Assembly (NCBI GenBank): GCA_046154965.1 | Contig: JBJXDY010000027.1 | Location: 62,001-126,000, forward strand | Source: DATKFM01 sp046154965 | GTDB taxonomy: Bacteria > Pseudomonadota > Alphaproteobacteria > Dongiales > Dongiaceae | DNA length: 64,000 nucleotides | Direction of reading: 5' to 3' | Shown: in pieces, positions 15,760 to 23,310 of the stretch | How positions within the stretch are numbered: the first letter of the stretch is position 1 | Layout of the letters: each line of letters starts with the position of its first letter | Position numbers and translations under genes: made by a program | Notes under the pieces: model-generated | Told to the model about the DNA's origin: nothing | Seen by the model: the letters and a program-made list of their open reading frames with translations, nothing else | Databases searched by the model: none

Positions 15760-16659
15760 ATGGCAATGACAGCGGAGGCGCAATCGGGCTCGGCCCCCGG
15801 CGGTCTGCGCCTGATTGCGTCGGTCTTCAAGCTGCGGATCGGCGTCGCCATCATGCTGAGCGCTCTGGCGGGCCTGGCGGTGTCGGCCAACGCCGCACTG
15901 CCCGCCTGGAAGATCGCTGTCCTGGCCCTGGCGGTGCTGATGTCGGCTGCCAGCGCCGGCGCGCTCAATCAATATGTGGAGCGGGAGAGCGACGCTCGGA
16001 TGCCCCGGACCCGCAACCGGCCCTTCGTCACCGGCCGGCTCAAGGCTGGACCGCTATGGCTTGGGATCATCCTATCCACGCTCGGTGTTGCGGTGTTGCT
16101 GGCCGGCTTCATCCTGAACTGGGCGGTCGCGTTCCACACCTTCATGGGCGCCTTCATCTATGGCATCGTCTATACGGTCTGGCTGAAGCACCGCAGCTGG
16201 CTCAACATTGTCGTCGGTGGTCTTGCCGGCAGTTTCGCGGTGTTGGCGGGCGCCGCGGCGGTCGGCGCGGATCTGTCGCCGGCCCCCTTGATCCTCGCCA
16301 TCGTGCTCTTCTTTTGGACGCCGCCCCACTTCTGGAGCCTGGCAATGGCCGTCCGCGATCAGTATGCCGCCGCCGGCGTGCCCATGTTGCCGGTGGTGGT
16401 CGGTGACGCCCGGGCGGCCTGGGTCATCCTGGGCCATACGATCGTGGTGGTTGCCGCATCGCTGCTCCCCTGTTTCTTCGGCATGGGGCCGATCTATCTG
16501 GCAACGGCGCTCGCCGGCGGGGCGCTGTTTCTCCAGAGGAGCGTTAAGCTCGCCAAAGATCCTTGCCGGAAGGCGGCCATGGAGAATTTCCACGCCTCGC
16601 TCATTCAGCTGGGATTGCTGCAGCTTGGCGCCATGGCCGACCGTCTGATTCTGGGGTGA
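15760..16659 (+). CDS. ctaB: Protohaem IX farnesyltransferase (haem O synthase)
   Basis: A 299-residue UbiA-family prenyltransferase with about eight to nine membrane helices. The first Asp-rich site is NQYVERESDARMPRTRNRP and the second lies near VRDQYAAAGVPMLP. It attaches a farnesyl group to haem B, giving haem O, which can be processed to haem A. It starts 13 bp after the subunit I gene. A dedicated copy in the operon suggests the NO reductase uses haem O or A in at least one site, a property of the CuA-type enzymes rather than of the b-haem cNOR. Confidence 0.93.
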   Translation: MAMTAEAQSGSAPGGLRLIASVFKLRIGVAIMLSALAGLAVSANAALPAWKIAVLALAVLMSAASAGALNQYVERESDARMPRTRNRPFVTGRLKAGPLWLGIILSTLGVAVLLAGFILNWAVAFHTFMGAFIYGIVYTVWLKHRSWLNIVVGGLAGSFAVLAGAAAVGADLSPAPLILAIVLFFWTPPHFWSLAMAVRDQYAAAGVPMLPVVVGDARAAWVILGHTIVVVAASLLPCFFGMGPIYLATALAGGALFLQRSVKLAKDPCRKAAMENFHASLIQLGLLQLGAMADRLILG

Positions 16660-16661
16660 AG

Positions 16662-17486
16662 ATGTCAGCGCGTGCCGCCGTGAGCATGGCCATTGCGGCG
16701 TTTTCGATCGCGCTATCTATCGTCGCTCCCGCGCACACGGCCGATGCGCCGGCCGACGAACAGGCCGCCTTGGCGCGCAGCGAGGCCGCAATCGGCCGCC
16801 AACTCTCCGACTTTCGCTTCGTCAGTACCGATGGGCCTGTAACGCTGGCGGATTTTCGCGGCAGGCCCCTGGTGCTGAATCTCGTCTATACTGGCTGCGC
16901 GGATATCTGCCCGATGATCGTGCAGAAACTCGACCGCGCCATCGATGCCGGGCAGGCGGCGCTCGGTTCGGACAGCTTTGCCGTGCTCACGATCGGCTTC
17001 GATGCGGTCCACGACACGCCGGAGCGGATGACGGCATTCGCGCGCAGCCACGGCGCATCCGCCAGCAACTGGCGCTTCGCCAGTACCGATGCCGCGGGCA
17101 TCGAGCGGCTATCCGACGAGGTCGGTTTCACCTTCTATGCCTCGCCAAAGGGCTTCGACCATCTGGCGCAGACGACCATCCTGGATAGCGAAGGGAGGAT
17201 CTATCGCCAGGTGCTCGGCGCCGATTTCTCGACCCCGGCTATCGTCGAGCCTCTGAAAGATCTCGTCTTCGGACGGCAACGCCCAATCACAAGCGTTGCC
17301 GGGGTCCTTGATCGGATCCGGCTGTTTTGCACCGTTTATGATGCGAAACAGGGCCGCTACCGATTCAGCTACTCGATCTTCATCTCGATCATCGGCGGCG
17401 CGGCGGCGCTGGGTGGAACCGCCTTCGTTCTGCTGCGGGCGATTATCCGGCTGCGTCGCCGGGAGGCGGCGGGCGTAAAACGATGA
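16662..17486 (+). CDS. SCO1/SenC-type copper chaperone with a C-terminal membrane helix
   Basis: A 274-residue protein with a signal or anchor (about 9-25) and a thioredoxin-like SCO domain. Copper ligands are Cys79 and Cys83 in YTGCADICPM and His in KGFDHLAQT. SCO proteins deliver copper to CuA. Unusually, about 100 residues follow the core, including a hydrophobic helix (about 236-260, ISIIGGAAALGGTAFVLLRA) and a basic tail, so the copper domain may be anchored at both ends. The ATG at 16662, two bases after the ctaB stop, is preferred over the frame opening at 16563, which lies inside ctaB. It overlaps the next gene by 4 bp. Confidence 0.88.
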   Translation: MSARAAVSMAIAAFSIALSIVAPAHTADAPADEQAALARSEAAIGRQLSDFRFVSTDGPVTLADFRGRPLVLNLVYTGCADICPMIVQKLDRAIDAGQAALGSDSFAVLTIGFDAVHDTPERMTAFARSHGASASNWRFASTDAAGIERLSDEVGFTFYASPKGFDHLAQTTILDSEGRIYRQVLGADFSTPAIVEPLKDLVFGRQRPITSVAGVLDRIRLFCTVYDAKQGRYRFSYSIFISIIGGAAALGGTAFVLLRAIIRLRRREAAGVKR

Positions 17487-19042
17487 TCCTCCTGCAACGT
17501 CCGCTGCGCGCGGGCTTCTTGTGGCTGGAGGGCGCCCTTGACCGCATCTTCGGGCCGGCTTGGAACCCGCTCTATAGTCTCGGTGCGCTGGGCTTTTTTT
17601 ATTACTGGATCGTCGCCGTCAGCGGCATCTACGCTTACATCTTCTTCGACACCGGCACGACCGAGGCGTTCGATTCCGTCGAATATCTGACGCGCGATCA
17701 GTGGTATTTGGGCGGCGTCATGCGCAGCCTGCACCGCTATGCCTCCGACGGCATGGTACTGATGATGGCGGTGCATATGCTGCGCGAGTTCGCGCTGGAT
17801 CGTTATCGCGGCACGCGCTGGTTTACCTGGGTATCCGGCGTTCCCGTCGCCCTGCTGACGATAGCCGCGGGCATCACCGGCTATTGGCTGGTATGGGATC
17901 AACTGGCGCAGTATGTCGCCATCGCCACCACGGAATTGCTCGACTACCTGCCGATCTTCGGCGAGCCGATCGCGCGCAATTTCCTCGCCGTTGAAATTCT
18001 TGATGACCGGTTCTTTACCCTGCTGATCTTCATGCATATCGCGCTGCCGTTGATCTTGCTGGGCATCCTCTGGCTCCACCTGCAGCGGGTCAGCCGGCCG
18101 AGGGTCAATCCGGCACGCGGCCTGGCAATCGGCACTTTCGCCATGATGCTGGCGCTGTCGCTAGCCATGCCGGCGGTGAGCCAGGGGCCGGCCGATCTCG
18201 CGACCGTGCCATCGGGGCTGCGGATCGACTGGTTCTATCTCTTCGCCTATCCGTTGATGGATATCTGGTCCCATGGCACCGTCTGGTCATTCGCAGGGGC
18301 GCTGATCCTGATGCTTGTGCTGCTGCCCTGGATACCGCCGATGAAGCGGGCGCCTGCCGCGGCGGTCAATCTGGACAACTGTAACGGCTGCAAACGCTGC
18401 GCTGACGACTGCCCCTACAATGCCATCAGGATGGACCCGCGTTCGGACGGATTGCCCTTCGCACACGAAGCCGTGGTGGATCCGGCCGTTTGCGTGAGTT
18501 GCGGCATCTGCGCCGGCGCCTGCCCAACCTCGACTCCGTTCCGCCGGGCAACCGCGCTGATCCCCGGCATCGACTTGCCCCATCGCCCGTTGCGGGATCT
18601 CCGGGCGGAAATCGAGAAAGCGACCGCTGGGCTAGCCGGACCGTCTCGTCTGCTGCTGTTCGGTTGCGATCATGGTGGTCAGCTTGCCGGGTTCGCCGGC
18701 AAGGATTGCGCTGCGGTCAGCTTGTCCTGCATCGCCGCCTTGCCACCATCGTTCATCGACTATGTTCTGAGCCGCAATCTGGCCGACGGTATCGTCATCA
18801 CCGGCTGCCGCGAGGGCAATTGCCATAACCGTTTCGGCATTACCTGGATGGGCGACCGGCTCGCCCGCCGCCGCGATCCCTATCTGCGCGCCCGCGTGCC
18901 GGCAGAGCGGCTGCTGGTCGCCTGGGGCGGAACCGCGGAACGCCGCCGGATCGCCAGCGAAATTGCCGCCTTTCAGGTGCGGGTAACGGCACTGCCCCCC
19001 ATGCAGCAGACACGGCGAAAGGGCGAAGCGATCAATGTCTGA
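17483..19042 (+). CDS. Cytochrome b / two-[4Fe-4S] ferredoxin / FlpD (MvhD)-like fusion protein
   Basis: A 519-residue fusion. Residues 1-290 form a cytochrome b/b6-like membrane domain with two haem-b His pairs, His84/His98 and His185/His199, each separated by 13 residues. Residues 295-350 form a ferredoxin domain with Cys300/303/306/310 and Cys337/340/343/347. Residues 388-500 resemble FlpD/MvhD, the [2Fe-2S] subunit that links methanogen hydrogenase to heterodisulfide reductase; GCREGNCHNRFG mirrors the family GCxxGDCHY signature, with further Cys395, 409 and 416. It probably moves electrons between the quinone pool and a cytoplasmic or membrane partner, perhaps feeding the NO reductase. 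It overlaps scO by 4 bp and the next gene by 8 bp. The partner is unknown. Confidence 0.85.
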   Translation: MILLQRPLRAGFLWLEGALDRIFGPAWNPLYSLGALGFFYYWIVAVSGIYAYIFFDTGTTEAFDSVEYLTRDQWYLGGVMRSLHRYASDGMVLMMAVHMLREFALDRYRGTRWFTWVSGVPVALLTIAAGITGYWLVWDQLAQYVAIATTELLDYLPIFGEPIARNFLAVEILDDRFFTLLIFMHIALPLILLGILWLHLQRVSRPRVNPARGLAIGTFAMMLALSLAMPAVSQGPADLATVPSGLRIDWFYLFAYPLMDIWSHGTVWSFAGALILMLVLLPWIPPMKRAPAAAVNLDNCNGCKRCADDCPYNAIRMDPRSDGLPFAHEAVVDPAVCVSCGICAGACPTSTPFRRATALIPGIDLPHRPLRDLRAEIEKATAGLAGPSRLLLFGCDHGGQLAGFAGKDCAAVSLSCIAALPPSFIDYVLSRNLADGIVITGCREGNCHNRFGITWMGDRLARRRDPYLRARVPAERLLVAWGGTAERRRIASEIAAFQVRVTALPPMQQTRRKGEAINV

Positions 19043-19538
19043 TGTACTGCGATATGTGCTTCAGGCCGTGTTTTATCTGGCGATTGCCGGGGCTATCGGC
19101 GCATTCTCGCAGTGGCCGCCGGTTGTTCACTTTCCGGCGGACCGGGCGCAGATCAAGTTGAGCCTCGCCCACGGCGCCGACCGCAAGGAAGAATGCCGCC
19201 AGCGCACAGCCGAGGAACTGAAGGCTCTTGCGCCCAACATGCGCAAGGCGACCGAATGCTCGCGCGAGCGGCTGCCAGTCTGGATCGAGATCGTGATCGA
19301 TGGGCAAACGACATATCGGGCCACAGTGCCGCCGACCGGTCTTTCCGGCGACGGTCCGTCGCGCGTCTATACCCGGATTACGGTGTCCCCGGGGAAGCGG
19401 CATTTACAGTTGCGATTGCGGGACACGGCGCGAACCGAAGGCTATGATTATGAGTTGGACCAGATCATCGATTTGCAGCCGCGGCAAAATCTCGCCGTGG
19501 ATTTCCGGCCGGAGATGGGCGGCTTTGTCTTGATGTAG
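19035..19538 (+). CDS. Conserved-looking membrane-anchored periplasmic protein of unknown function in the NOR operon
   Basis: A 167-residue protein with one N-terminal hydrophobic helix (about 6-24) and a predicted periplasmic domain rich in beta-forming segments. These include VWIEIVIDGQTTYRATVPPT, RVYTRITVSPGKRHLQLRLR and the late RQNLAVDFRPEMGGF. Two Cys occur (in KEECRQ and ATECSRE). I do not recognise the family. Translational coupling to the cytochrome b fusion (8 bp overlap) argues that it works with that protein or with NO-reductase assembly. Confidence 0.75.
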   Translation: MSDVLRYVLQAVFYLAIAGAIGAFSQWPPVVHFPADRAQIKLSLAHGADRKEECRQRTAEELKALAPNMRKATECSRERLPVWIEIVIDGQTTYRATVPPTGLSGDGPSRVYTRITVSPGKRHLQLRLRDTARTEGYDYELDQIIDLQPRQNLAVDFRPEMGGFVLM

Positions 19539-19566
19539 TTCACCGGTCCCGCGGAAGGAGCAGGCC

Positions 19567-19971
19567 ATGGCCCTGGTGGAATGGAAAGCGGAATATAAGA
19601 TTGGCATCCCTGCGATTGACTATGAGCATCGCGGCCTGATCGATCTCATCAATAGTCTCCATGCAGATCTGTCCGGCAAACCGGAAAAGGCGGAGGTGCT
19701 CGCCTGCCTGGGCGAAATCTACGCCCGGATCTCCGCGCATTTCGCACTGGAAGAACGGGTGATGCGGGAGCGGCGTTACGATCAATATGCCGATCACAAG
19801 GAGGATCACGAGCGCCTGCTCGACGAGATCCGCGACATCATGGACCGCTGCGAGGCCGAAAACGAGTTCAACTATGCGTCCGCCCTGTCCCGGGAACTGG
19901 GTGACTGGTTCGCCCAGCATTTCCGCACCAAGGACGCCCGGCTGCACAAGGCGCTGGGCGACATGCACTGA
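19567..19971 (+). CDS. Bacteriohemerythrin
   Basis: A 134-residue single-domain bacteriohemerythrin with the full di-iron ligand set: His21 (YEHRGL), His58 and Glu62 (HFALEE), His77 and His81 (DHKEDH), His118 and Asp123 (HFRTKDARLH). Such proteins bind O2 reversibly, and some bind NO. GGAAGGAG precedes the ATG, 28 bp after the preceding stop, so it is the last gene of the NO-reductase operon. A likely role is scavenging O2 or delivering or buffering NO for the membrane enzyme; this is inference from context. Confidence 0.93.
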   Translation: MALVEWKAEYKIGIPAIDYEHRGLIDLINSLHADLSGKPEKAEVLACLGEIYARISAHFALEERVMRERRYDQYADHKEDHERLLDEIRDIMDRCEAENEFNYASALSRELGDWFAQHFRTKDARLHKALGDMH

Positions 19972-19977
19972 GCCCGC

Positions 19978-21000
19978 CTAGGCCGCCGACGAGTGCCTCA
20001 GGAGTTCACCCTCTGCCGTTAGCCAAAACGCCTTGACGTCGCCGATCCGGTCGAGCAGCACGATGCCGCGCTCCGGCGGCAGGACCGTAAGGGCCGTCGA
20101 CAACCCGTCCGCCAGCGTCGCCCGGCTGGCGATGACGCTGACGCCCCGGTAGCGGCGGGTGCTGGCGCCGGTCGCGGGGTCGAAGATGTGATGATGCCGC
20201 CCCGTTGCGTCGAACGGCGACGCCACGCCCGCGGATGTGGCGATGGCGCGATCGGAGAGCAGCAGCGGTTCCGGACCTTCAGCAGCGGCGTTCAAGTGTT
20301 CGATCTGCACGGGCCAGCCCATTGCCGACAGAGGGTGACCAAGAGCGCGGATTTCGCCAAGATCAATCAAGACATGTTCGAAACCGGAATCGCGCAGGAG
20401 ATCGGCGATTCGATCCGTGATGCAGCCTTGGGCGATGCCATTAAGCGTGACAGCCATGCCGGGCTTTCCGAGACGAATTTGCCCGTTTGAAATCTCGATC
20501 ATCCTGAAGTCGACGAGCGAACGGGCGGCCGCGATTGCTTCCGGCGCCGGCCCAGCCGGATCGAATCGCGGCTCCGCGAAATGATCCCGATAGAGATTCC
20601 ACAGCGGCTGCACGGTGACATCGAACGCGCAGCTGGAGAGCTCACTAAGTCGGACAGACTCGCCGAGCAGTTCGACAAGATCAAGTGATGGTCCATCAAG
20701 GCAGCCGGCGCGGTTGAGCCGGCAAAGCTCCGACTCCGGCCGATAGAGGCTGAAGATGTTTTCTAGTCGGCTGATTTCCGCGACCGCTCGTTCGGTGGCG
20801 CGCCGCACTGCGGGTACGTCATCATGAGCGAAAAGCAGGCGTACCTCGGCGCCGAGAGCCGCACCGCGCCATTCGAGAATCGACTCCGTCCCCGCCGCAA
20901 GCGCTGCCGGCAGCCTTGTGCAGGCCGCCGATGCGGCGAGGAGAGTCAGCATCCGCCGCCGCGGCAGCCTCGATTGCTCGGCATGTCTCTGATTCATCAT
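19978..21000 (-). CDS. apbE: FAD:protein FMN transferase (ApbE/NosX family)
   Basis: A 340-residue exported flavin transferase. Its N-terminus carries a Tat-like signal (RLPRRRMLTLLAASAACTR). Characteristic segments are FSLYRPESELCRLN, TLNGIAQGCITDRIAD, GEIRALG and FDATGRHHHIFDPATG. ApbE transfers FMN from FAD to a Ser/Thr in periplasmic flavoproteins. The partner gene directly upstream (4-bp overlap) encodes a NosR/NirI-type protein with a T-containing FMN acceptor motif, so the pair is functionally linked. The Mg and FAD-binding positions look complete. Confidence 0.93.
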   Translation of the reverse strand: MMNQRHAEQSRLPRRRMLTLLAASAACTRLPAALAAGTESILEWRGAALGAEVRLLFAHDDVPAVRRATERAVAEISRLENIFSLYRPESELCRLNRAGCLDGPSLDLVELLGESVRLSELSSCAFDVTVQPLWNLYRDHFAEPRFDPAGPAPEAIAAARSLVDFRMIEISNGQIRLGKPGMAVTLNGIAQGCITDRIADLLRDSGFEHVLIDLGEIRALGHPLSAMGWPVQIEHLNAAAEGPEPLLLSDRAIATSAGVASPFDATGRHHHIFDPATGASTRRYRGVSVIASRATLADGLSTALTVLPPERGIVLLDRIGDVKAFWLTAEGELLRHSSAA

Positions 21001-23129
21001 GTCTCTCCAGGCGCCGGAGTTATGCCCTGGCGACGCTCGCGCCGTTTGCGGCGCTCGATCAGCGGCGGGCAGAGCCAGTCGTCATGATAGTTCACCTGGC
21101 AGCGCAAGCAGTAAATGCACTCGTTCGGACTGATCTGGCCGGTGGGATGGATGGCCTGCACCGGACAGCTCACGGCGCATTGCTGGCAGGGGTTGCCGCA
21201 ATGCCAGCGCCGCTTCAGCCAGTCGAACATGCGCAGACGCGCAGGAATCGCCAGGGCGGCACCCAGCGGACAGAGGTAGCGGCAGTAGAACCGGTTGACG
21301 AAGAGGCCGGCGCCGAGCAGCGCAATCGCATACATCACGAACGGCCAGCTGCGCAGGAAGTGCAGCACGATAGCGGTTTTGAATGGTTCCACCTCCGCCA
21401 ATTTCAGCGAGAGTTCGGCATTGCCCAGGAACAGGGCGAAGATGCCGAGGAACAGGATGTACTTGATCGGCCAAAGCCGTTCATGCAGCGCAAAGGGCAC
21501 GCGCCATTGCGGCAGCCGGAGCAATTGCGCGAGTCTGTTCGAGAGTTCCTGCAATGCGCCGAAGGGGCAAAGCCAGCCGCAGAACACGCCGCGGCCCCAG
21601 AACAGCAGCGCCACCGCCACATAACCCCAGAGAATGAAAATCAGCGGTTCGAGGAGGAAGAAATCCCAGCGAAATCCTGTCAGCAGCGCGTTGGAGAAGG
21701 TGAGGACATTGATGATTGAGAGTTGAGCACCGGCAAACCAGCCGATCCAGACAAGCGTGAAGATCAAAAAACCGATGCGGACGCTTTCATACAGCTTCTT
21801 CCGGCGCGCGATGAAATCCTGAAAGACCAGGATACCGCTGAGGATGGCCAGTGCAACAACCAGAATGGCGATATCCAGAAGGCGACCTCGCCATATCTCC
21901 TCCCATAGCGGCAGCTCCTTCGCATTGGTTGATGCCGCTGCACCCGTGGCCGGTTCACCGCGGTAGGTCCCAGGCAAGCGGTAGTCGAGGATTTCCGACG
22001 CCTGCGTCGTGCTGCCGTCGGCCCGACGGCCCTCGATCATCAATTGCAGACGCCAGTCCTCCGCCGGCGAGAATCCATCGGCCCGGTGCAGTTTGAAGAT
22101 CCCGAACTCCCGGAGACTCGGCGCATCCGCTATCTCCACCCCCTGCAATAGGACATAGTCCTCCTTGCGGAAGCGGATGGTCCTTTCGCCCTGGACCAGC
22201 TGAATGCGATCGAACCAGCCGTCGCGCACGAAGGCGGTCCCTTTAAAGGAGTGCAACCCCTGCCCCGCTACGAATAGCAGTTGATCTCCCGCGGGCAGTT
22301 CCGCCAGCAGCCGTTCGTAGCTGCGTCGGCCCAGGAGGTTTCTTCCCACCCGTGCCGGCGTTGCCAGGCCGGCATAGAGGTCGATGAAGGTAGCGGCGGA
22401 CTGGGCCTGGGCCTCGCTTTGCGGCAAGGCTGCGTCCAGGCGTTGGAGAGCCGTCACTGCGTCGCCGACGGTTAAACTGAGCCGCACCAGCGATCCATCC
22501 GCTAACAGGTCGGGCCAGGTCGCCGGAGCATAGACCTCGAACCGGTTTGCACCCTCCGCCGCGCCGAGTATTCCCCGGGACTGGGCCACGGCCCTGGCCG
22601 CGCGCAGTATTGCGTCGTTGAAGACGGTCGAGGAAATCGTCGCGCCGCTGATCGCCGTGACCTCGCCCTCGGCGGCGGTGTGGCGGACAATGCGGATGGG
22701 ATTTCGCACATCCAAGCCGCGGAATTGCGCGACGAAGGCAGCCAGATCGGCATCGGAGACCCCGATCATCAGAATCGGCTCCTGATGGGCGATCAGGAAG
22801 GCGCCGGTCAGCCGCCCCTGCATATCGACCCCAGCGAGAATATCCAGGGGCTTTCCTGAGTATCCCACGGAATCGATGGCCGTACGGGTGGAGAATACGT
22901 AGCCCAGCAGACGCTCGCCCTGAAATGCGGCGATGGCGGGCGGCGATCCCTCGACCGGCCCGAAACGCTCCGCCGCCGGGAAAAGCTCCTTGTAGCGGCT
23001 TTCGTCAGGTGATGCGGCCAGGTCTGCCGCAGCGCCAGCCGCAGGTGCGAGGAGCGTCAGCAAGAGTACGGCTAGGACGGCGAAAACAGCCCGCCGCCCG
23101 ATGCTGCCCAGATTGCCATTGCGCTTCAT
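20997..23129 (-). CDS. nirI: NosR/NirI-type regulatory flavo-iron-sulfur membrane protein
   Basis: A 710-residue protein with a signal peptide and a periplasmic FMN-binding domain (about 90-190) with acceptor motif ISGATISSTVFND. A long periplasmic region, a membrane domain of about six helices and cytoplasmic polyferredoxin motifs at the C-terminus follow. The last part shows CGNPCQQCAVSCP and CIYCLRC, plus CP pairs in the membrane domain (WLCPFG, YLCPLG). The family feeds electrons from quinol to nitrite or N2O reductase systems and is needed for their expression or activity. The position divergent to nirS favours NirI over NosR. A Dnr-type box lies 60 bp upstream. Confidence 0.9.
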   Translation of the reverse strand: MKRNGNLGSIGRRAVFAVLAVLLLTLLAPAAGAAADLAASPDESRYKELFPAAERFGPVEGSPPAIAAFQGERLLGYVFSTRTAIDSVGYSGKPLDILAGVDMQGRLTGAFLIAHQEPILMIGVSDADLAAFVAQFRGLDVRNPIRIVRHTAAEGEVTAISGATISSTVFNDAILRAARAVAQSRGILGAAEGANRFEVYAPATWPDLLADGSLVRLSLTVGDAVTALQRLDAALPQSEAQAQSAATFIDLYAGLATPARVGRNLLGRRSYERLLAELPAGDQLLFVAGQGLHSFKGTAFVRDGWFDRIQLVQGERTIRFRKEDYVLLQGVEIADAPSLREFGIFKLHRADGFSPAEDWRLQLMIEGRRADGSTTQASEILDYRLPGTYRGEPATGAAASTNAKELPLWEEIWRGRLLDIAILVVALAILSGILVFQDFIARRKKLYESVRIGFLIFTLVWIGWFAGAQLSIINVLTFSNALLTGFRWDFFLLEPLIFILWGYVAVALLFWGRGVFCGWLCPFGALQELSNRLAQLLRLPQWRVPFALHERLWPIKYILFLGIFALFLGNAELSLKLAEVEPFKTAIVLHFLRSWPFVMYAIALLGAGLFVNRFYCRYLCPLGAALAIPARLRMFDWLKRRWHCGNPCQQCAVSCPVQAIHPTGQISPNECIYCLRCQVNYHDDWLCPPLIERRKRRERRQGITPAPGET

Positions 23130-23188
23130 GGATTCCCGCCGATCTCCGCGCTGTAACGGTCTTTTGCCGTGGCGATCGTCCGGCCGCC

Positions 23189-23202
23189 TTGATGCCGCTC
23201 AA
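23189..23202. promoter_or_regulatory. Dnr/FNR-type box TTGAT-GCCG-CTCAA in the nirI-nirS promoter region
   Basis: Dyad TTGAT-N4-CTCAA, 60 bp upstream of the nirI ATG (minus strand) and about 109 bp upstream of nirS. One half-site departs from the stricter form seen elsewhere. It most likely controls nirI. Confidence 0.55.
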
Positions 23203-23240
23203 GCCTGCGGCGCTCCCGAAGCGATCGGAACCCTACAAAT

Positions 23241-23254
23241 TTGACTGCGATCAA
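23241..23254. promoter_or_regulatory. Dnr/FNR-type box TTGAC-TGCG-ATCAA upstream of nirS
   Basis: Dyad TTGAC-N4-ATCAA, 57 bp upstream of the nirS ATG at 23311. The spacing fits a class II Crp/Fnr activator site. A perfect consensus half-site (ATCAA) is present. Confidence 0.68.
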
Positions 23255-23310
23255 GGATGCCCCGACCCGGCGCCCTTAGCTTTAAACAGGCAGAAAAGAG
23301 GGAATCAACC

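Noticed and set aside
14151..15968. A 605-codon minus-strand ORF opposite the haem-copper subunit I gene
   Set aside because: It is an antisense shadow of a clear gene; the composition is His/Arg/Asp-rich with no recognisable domain.
23257..23310. Upstream start for nirS
   Set aside because: The extra 18 residues precede a standard signal peptide and start three bases from the Dnr-type box; the ATG at 23311 has a proper RBS.
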